Position numbers and translations under genes: made by a program
The notes under the pieces: model-generated
Told to the model about the DNA's origin: nothing
Database searches by the model: none
The model's input: only the letters and a program-made list of their open reading frames with translations
NCBI GenBank assembly: GCA_963741355.1
Contig: CAVUIG010000009.1
Coordinates: 62,001-126,000, forward strand
DNA length: 64,000 nt
Source of the DNA: CAIWHR01 sp963741355
GTDB lineage: Bacteria > Pseudomonadota > Gammaproteobacteria > Burkholderiales > Casimicrobiaceae
Reading direction: 5' to 3'
Shown: positions 58,515 through 64,000 of the stretch, one piece after another
Layout of the letters: every line of letters starts with the position of its first letter
Numbering within the stretch: the first letter of the stretch is position 1

Positions 58515-59179
58515 TAACGGGCGGCGACGGTCCGTCGATATTGCCGCCCGCCTGGCGACCTAGCGATTCCTGGCGATCCAACCACGGGCATTTGCCGGGA
58601 CATCCCTGCTTCGGCCTGCGATTCGGGGATGAGGGAACCGCCCGGGGCCCGAAATCCGACGTGGCCGGGCGGTGCGACCCCTCCTTGGCAAGGGCCCGGC
58701 GTGCGGATTTCGTCCGGAATGAGCGGATTTCGCATCTTGATATTTCCCAAAGACCGAGTGACATGCAAATAACAAGCCAATTCAATGAACGGAATCCACC
58801 GGGCGCCATCAACGTCCGAAACACTGAAACGTGCCTAAGTCTCAATGGTTTGCGGCGCTCCTGCGGCAACAGCCGTCGCTTGTTTCTTCACCGTTTCGGC
58901 GCCGACTCCTCGCCAACAGCAAAATATTCCCTTGAGCGGTTGCTCGCGTGCGCATCACGGGCAGGATCGGACCACCGCTGGCCTCGAACCCGGGTTCGTC
59001 GAGGCACGGACCGTGTTCGCTCGACGCGCGACGAGGAATCGCCGATCAGGACGGGTGCAATAGGGGGAACGATTCCGCTCTGCAATGGTGACCTCGGAAG
59101 TGGTCCGGCATGGTTATTGCGATTCTTTCTCCTTGAACACGGATGTTTTTGTAGCCAACACGTCCGCAAATACATTTTG
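58515..59179. other. Intergenic region between divergent cyclic-di-GMP genes
   Basis: About 665 bases between the start of the PAS-GGDEF-EAL gene and the start of the TPR-GGDEF gene. I see no convincing gene; open frames here lack codon bias and family motifs. It must hold both promoters and looks AT-richer than the flanks, with TTGATATTTC near 58737, but I could not fix promoter elements. Confidence 0.5.
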
Positions 59180-61353
59180 ATGCTGTTTCTGACACGACGA
59201 AGACAAATGCTGTTGATGGCCACATCCACATTTTCCGGTGAGCCGCGCCGCACCGAACCTGCGGCATGCGTTGAGAATTTCCGACGACCTGAATTCGTCG
59301 AGAAAGGCATTTTCCTGAAGGACGTGCTGCTTGGGCTCGTTCTGATCGGTACCCTACTTGCGATGCCGTCGGTCGCCTCGACGGACGCCGAGCCCGACAA
59401 ACAGTTGCAGGCAATTGAAGCCGACCTGGCCGGCTTTCCGGCGCGGGCCGAAGTCGAGCTCGACGAGTTCGTCGCGCATGCCCGCGCCACCGATGCCGAG
59501 ACGCGCCGCTTTGCCGGAGCGCTCTTGGGTCAAGCCCGCGTCGCGTCCGGACACATGGACGCGGCACTCCAACTCGCCGATCAGCTGGAGCGCGAAGGGA
59601 CGGGCAACCCCAAGCGATGCCACCTGGCACTTGCCCTGCTGATCCGCAGTGACGCTCAATTGGCGGGCGACGTACCGCGCGCGAACTTGCTTGCGAACAA
59701 CGCCCGTACTCTTGCGCAGAACGCCGGCGACCCCTACGCCCAGTTCTGGGCCGCTATGGTGGTCGGAATGACGGCTCGAATGCTCGGGCAGGATGACGAG
59801 GCGCTTGCCCGCTTGCGCGAGGCCTACGCATTAGCCAATGCGCGCAGAACTCCTATCGGCGCGCAAACGCACTCTATCAACTGTCGGTTCTCCATCGCGC
59901 AATGCGGCAGGCGGAAAGTGCCCTTGACGAGAGCAAACAGGCATTCAGCGAGGCGCAGCGTGCCGGGAGCACGTATGGAATGGCCAAGGCCAAGATGGCG
60001 GAGTCGGCTGCGCTCGAGCTCCTCAAAGATCCGGTGCGGGAGCTTGCAGCCATGCAGGAGGCTCTTGCTATCGCGCGCAAAGCAGGCTCCAACGTCGAGG
60101 AAAGCCTGGCGCTGATCAACCTCGCCGACATCCATCTTCGGCGCAAGAATTTCCGGGCCGCACTGGAAATGTCAAGACAGTCGCTCGAGCTCAGCACCAA
60201 ATTGCACGACGGGAGTCTGATCGCCACCAACAAGGCCAACATGGGTTTTGCGTTGTTCGGCCTCGGCCGCATGGCGGATGGAAAACGTTTGGCCGAAGAG
60301 GCACTCACGGAATATGAGCGCACCGGCGCGAGCGCTGACATCGCCGATCTCTTGGGGGAATACGCTCAGCACCTTGCCGGAGCGGGTGACTACAAGGGTG
60401 CGCTGGCGCTGCATGACCGCCAGCAGAAAGTCTTCGACAAGATACTCAATGCCGCTCGACAGAGGGATCTGCGGGAGTTGCAGAGCAAGTTCGACTCCGA
60501 AAGGAGGATCGACAGGATCGAGCTTCGGAATCGTGAATCCGAGCAACGATTCTGGTGGTTGTTTGCCCTCATGTCCCTGGGCTCACTCACGGTCGTTGCA
60601 ATGCTGTATCGAAGGGTGCGAATCACAAATGGCCTACTCGCACGACGGAACGAGGAGCTCGGATTTCACAGCATTCGTGATCCCCTGACGTCGCTATACA
60701 ATCGCCGTCATTTTCAGAATTTCATCAGTGAGAAACCCGCCGAAACAGACCGGCGAAGGGGCGCGGTCGAGAAACCCGTGCAAGCAATCCTGCTGATTGA
60801 TCTCGACCACTTCAAATTGATCAACGATGAGTTCGGCCATGCCGCAGGTGACGCAGTCCTGATCGCCGTGGCGCAGCGATTGCACGATGCCCTGCGCGAA
60901 ACCGACATGATCGTGCGGTGGGGAGGTGAGGAATTCCTTGTATTCGTCCCGGTAGCTCCCTCCGGCGAGCTCGCCGAGATCGTGCAGCGTGTCTTGCGCG
61001 CCATCTCGGCCGAACCGATCAGTTTTCAGGGAGCCGAATTTCACGTCACGGTTTCAATTGGCTACGCACCGATGCTGCTGCCACCGGACGACGTTGCTTT
61101 GGGATGGGAACGTGTCCTCGACCTTGCGGATTGGGCGCTGTACGTCGCCAAGAGGCGTGGGCGCAACCGTGCCTGCGGGGTTGTTGGCTTCAAGTTGCCG
61201 GGCAGCGATACACCCGTTGTAGTCGAAGGCGACTTGGAAAGGGCGTGGCACGGCGGCATCGTGGATGCAAGTGAATTGCTTGGTGCCCCGATGACCGTGA
61301 AGGAACACGGTTCGGACGCACCAAGAGCCGAGGGCACGCATGCGCGCGCCTAA
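59180..61353 (+). CDS. TPR-containing diguanylate cyclase (frameshifted)
   Basis: About 724 residues. An N-terminal hydrophobic stretch (FLKDVLLGLVLIGTLLAMPSVAST) exports a TPR-like sensor region (ADIHLRRKNFRAALEMSRQSL, ALFGLGRMADGKRLAEEAL), followed by a coiled coil, a span (WWLFALMSLGSLTVVAMLY) and a C-terminal GGDEF domain with GGEEF (VRWGGEEFLVF) and LIDLDHFKLINDEFGHAAGD. It should make cyclic-di-GMP in response to a periplasmic signal. The frame changes near 59855, best explained by one lost base. Start uncertain (ATGs at 59180, 59207, 59216). No EAL domain. Confidence 0.88.
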
Positions 61354-61381
61354 TGGCTGCTTTCAGAATCCGACGTCGTCT

Positions 61382-61398
61382 GGTGTGCGCTGCACACC
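61382..61398. terminator. Hairpin between convergent genes
   Basis: A perfect 7-base-pair stem (61382-61388 with 61392-61398, GGTGTGC type, loop of 3) lies in the 84-base gap between the diguanylate cyclase and pyrD ends. No T-run follows, so it is only a weak candidate. Confidence 0.25.
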
Positions 61399-61437
61399 TC
61401 CCGGCAGGCGCTTCGCGAACTCGCCGTTATGAAGGGG

Positions 61438-62464
61438 TCACCGCGCCGGCGGCGCGAGAGCGCGCGCGCACTCCGCGATGAGATCGGGTCCGCGGTAGAT
61501 GAGCCCGGTGTAGACCTGCACCAGCGTCGCGCCGGCGTCGATCTTCTCCTTCGCGTCGGCGCCGCACAGGATGCCGCCGACGCCGATGATCGGCAACGCG
61601 CCGTCGAGCGTGCGCGCCAATATCCGCACGGCTTTGGTCGCCATCGCGCGAAGCGGCCGTCCGGACAGCCCGCCCGCCTCGTCGGCATGCCGCTTGCCGT
61701 CGATCCCGGGGCGCGCCACGGTGGTGTTGGTCGCGACGACGCCGTCGATCTTGTGCTCGATCAGGAGCCGCGCGATGCCCTCGATCGCGGCGGGCGTCAA
61801 GTCGGGCGCGATCTTGACGGTCACCGGCGTGTACTTGCCGTGCGTGTCGGCGAGCTTGGTCTGCTCGCGCTTGAGTGCTGCGAGGAGCGCGCGCAGCGCG
61901 GCGTCCGCCTGCAGCTCGCGCAGCCCGCGCGTGTTCGGCGACGAGATGTTGACGGTCACGTACGAAGCGCGCCGGTAGACGGCGCGCAGGCAGCCGACGT
62001 AGTCGTCGACGGCACGCTCGTTCGGCGTGTCGAAGTTCTTGCCGATGTTGAGCCCCAGGATTCCCGCGTACTTGGCCCGCGCCACGTTGGCGAGAAAGCG
62101 CTCGATGCCGTCGTTGTTGAAGCCCATTCGATTGATGAGCGCGTCCGCTTCGCACGAGGCGGAACAGCCGGGGCTTCGGATTGCCCGGCTGCGCGCGCGG
62201 CGTCACGGTGCCGCACTCGATGTGGCCGACGCCGAACGCGGCGAGTCCGTCGATGTGCAACGCGTTCTTGTCGAGGCCGGCGGCGATGCCGATCCGGTTG
62301 GGAAACTCGAGTCCCATGGCCGTCACCGGCGAAGGCGTGACCGCGGGAAGCGCGAGCTTCGCGACGCCTGCCTTCGCGGCGATGTCGAGGCTCGCGAATG
62401 CGGCGTGGTGCGCGGCTTCGGGATCGAGCGCGAAGAGCAGCGGGCGAAAAAGCGGATAGAGCAT
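61438..62464 (-). CDS. pyrD: Dihydroorotate dehydrogenase (quinone) PyrD (frameshifted)
   Basis: Class 2, membrane-associated FMN enzyme of pyrimidine synthesis that passes electrons to quinones. N-terminal YPLFRPLLFALDPEAAHHAAF is the amphipathic membrane-binding part; VNISSPNTRGLR holds the catalytic serine, and PIIGVGGI and VYTGLIYRGPDL complete the barrel. One extra C near 62163 splits the gene; corrected, it reads ...EADALINRMGFNNDG, about 341 residues. It is divergent from mltB. Confidence 0.95.
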
Positions 62465-62549
62465 GAAGGCGGGATGGCGCAGCGCGATGATACCATTTGC
62501 GCATCCGTGCCGCGCCGTCGCGAGCCGCGCTTCCCAGGGAATCCCGATC

Positions 62550-63585
62550 GTGCTTCGCCTCGTCATTGCCAGCGTCATCGTGCCGGCGTTGCTCTTCGCG
62601 GCACCGGCGCCTGGCGCCGCGCCCAAGCGTGATTTCGAGGGACGCGCGGAGGTGCGCGCCTTCATCGACGAGATGGCGGCGACGCAGGACTACGACCGCG
62701 CGACGCTCGTGCGCGCCTTTCGCGCCGCTCGCTACCAGCGCGACGTCATCACCGCGATGCAACGTCCGCTGCTCGAGCCGCCGAAATGGTACGACTACGC
62801 GCGTCAGTTTCTCGCGCCCGCGCGCATCGACGGAGGCGTGGCCTGGTGGAATGCCCACGCCGACGTGCTGGCGCGCGCCGAGGCCGATTTCGGCGTTCCG
62901 CCCGAGGTCGTCGTCGCGATCATCGGCGTCGAGACTTATTACGGCCGCAACATCGGGCGGCACCGTCGTGTTCGACGCGCTCGCCACGCTCGCGTTCGAC
63001 TATCCGCGCCGCGCCGCGTTCTTCCGCGCCGAGCTTCGCGACTATTTGCTGCTGACGCGCGCGCTCGGCGTGGCGCCGCGCACGCTCAACGGATCGTTTG
63101 CGGGCGCGCTCGGCGTCCCGCAATTCATGCCCGGAAGCTACCGGAGCTTCGCCGTCGATTTCGACGGCGACGGCCGCATCGACCTCTGGAAGAGTCCGGC
63201 GGACATCGTCGGCAGCGTCGCCAATTTCCTCGCGCGCCACGATTGGCAGCCGGGGCAGCCGGCGCTCCTGCCCGCGGTGATCGCGCCGGAAGCGCGCGAC
63301 GCGGCGCTGCGAAAGCTGGACGGCGGCATCAGCGAGCGCCGCGCGCTCGATCTCTGGGCGGGGGACGGCGTCACCGCGGCGGACTTGCCCGACGACATCG
63401 CGAATGAGCCGGTAGGGCTGCTGATGCTGGAGGAGCGCGGCGACGAGCCCGATGCCGCGAGCTTCCGCATCGCCTGCCACAATTTCTACGTGCTGACCCG
63501 GTACAACCGCAGCCGGCTCTACGCGGCCGCCGTGTGGGATCTCGCGCAGGCGATCAAGGCGCAGCGCGGCGAACCGGCGCGCTGA
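62550..63585 (+). CDS. mltB: Membrane-bound lytic murein transglycosylase B (frameshifted)
   Basis: GH103 enzyme that cleaves peptidoglycan with formation of 1,6-anhydro-muropeptides. About 344 residues with a signal peptide (LRLVIASVIVPALLFAAPAPGAA), the catalytic glutamate in IIGVETYYGRN, and GALGVPQFMPGSYRSFAVDFDGDGRIDLW. One extra C near 62970 breaks the frame; corrected, RHRVFDALATLAF matches the family. Start is the GTG at 62550; no lipobox cysteine is seen, so it may be soluble in the periplasm. Confidence 0.93.
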
Positions 63586-63629
63586 GGAAACGCCGCAGCC
63601 GAGATACCGGGCAACGAGGCCTCTGCACC

Positions 63630-64000
63630 ATGGACGACCAGGACAAGGATCTCCCGCTGCGCGACGACACGCGATTGCTCGGACGCCTGCTGGGCGACGT
63701 GCTGCGCGCGCAGACGGGCGAAGCGGGCTTCGCGCGGATCGAGGCCATCCGGCAGACCGCGATCCGGTTTCGCCGCGCCGGCCCGAGCGAGGCGGCGGCG
63801 GTGCGGAGCGAGCTGGGCGCGCTCCTCAACGATCTCCCGATCGCGGCGACGCTCGACGTGGTGCGCGCGTTCAGCTACTTCTCGCACCTCGCCAACATCG
63901 CCGAGGACGTCCACCAGAACCGCCGCCGGCGCGCGCACGCGCTCGCCGGATCGCCGCCGCAGCGCGGCAGTCTCGCCGATGCGCTCGACCGCATCGCCGC
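63630..64000 (+). CDS. ppc: Phosphoenolpyruvate carboxylase, N-terminal part
   Basis: The first 123 codons of a gene that runs off the right edge. MDDQDKDLPLRDDTRLLGRLLGDVLRAQTG and VVRAFSYFSHLANIAEDVHQNRRRR match the N-terminus of PEP carboxylase, the anaplerotic enzyme making oxaloacetate from PEP and bicarbonate. It starts 44 bases after mltB on the same strand, with GAGG 11 bases before the ATG. Confidence 0.9.
   Translation, partial: MDDQDKDLPLRDDTRLLGRLLGDVLRAQTGEAGFARIEAIRQTAIRFRRAGPSEAAAVRSELGALLNDLPIAATLDVVRAFSYFSHLANIAEDVHQNRRRRAHALAGSPPQRGSLADALDRIA

Noticed and set aside
58303..58869. Open frame in the region between the two cyclic-di-GMP genes
   Set aside because: Its composition is rich in Arg/Pro/Gly as in random high-GC frames and no motif is visible.

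Overview
The window is high-GC DNA from a Gram-negative bacterium, most likely a betaproteobacterium of or near the Burkholderiales. The gene order supports this: ndk-rlmN-pilW-rodZ-ispG-hisS-yfgM-bamB and der-hfq-hflX-hflK-hflC-DUF2065-hisZ-purA are recognisable betaproteobacterial strings. Most of the content is chromosomal housekeeping. I saw no rRNA, tRNA, CRISPR array, insertion sequence or prophage.

Layout. 0-8.7 kb (minus strand): der, hfq, hflX, hflK, hflC, a DUF2065 protein, hisZ, purA, a phosphoribosyltransferase and the start of a branched-chain-type ABC binding protein. 8.9-16.2 kb: a block of acyl-CoA and aldehyde metabolism genes (aldehyde dehydrogenase, acyl-CoA synthetase, two SDRs, acyl-CoA dehydrogenase, APH-like kinase) sits between der and bamB. 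16.2-24.3 kb (minus): bamB back to ndk, a tightly packed operon with an extended -10 promoter in front of ndk. 24.4-27.8 kb: a TRAP transporter (dctP-dctQ-dctM) with a strong hairpin after dctP and a terminator after dctM. 28-30.5 kb: tilS and accA. 30.6-35.5 kb: small accessory genes (EamA permease, ElaA-type acetyltransferase, EVE protein, membrane orphan, isoprenylcysteine-type methyltransferase, modular secreted protein). 35.7-39.7 kb: a tartrate/D-malate-type dehydrogenase converging on a TPR/SPINDLY glycosyltransferase. 39.9-42.9 kb: a three-gene pyridine nucleotide transhydrogenase (pntAA, pntAB, pntB). 42.9-47.3 kb: an unknown exported protein and a very large CPBP-type membrane protease. 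47.2-48.8 kb: a family 5 ABC binding protein. 49-56.4 kb: hrpA, a DUF1631 protein and an EI24/CysZ-like membrane protein. 56.6-61.4 kb: two divergent cyclic-di-GMP genes in a patch that looks AT-richer than its neighbours. 61.4-64 kb: pyrD, mltB and the start of ppc.

Many genes are interrupted by single-base frame changes although the protein continues at once in another frame with family motifs intact. Where I worked out the direction, most are single-base insertions. They touch about twenty genes, including essential ones (hflX, tilS, pyrD), so I read them mainly as sequence or assembly errors. Such genes are given here with their reconstructed full extents.

The least conventional items are the ~1,150-residue CPBP protein with what looks like a duplicated non-cytoplasmic domain, the modular secreted protein at 33.9-35.5 kb, the SPINDLY protein with an extra glycosyltransferase domain, the acyl-CoA block in the bamB-der junction, and the structured leader with tandem repeats before the DUF1631 gene.
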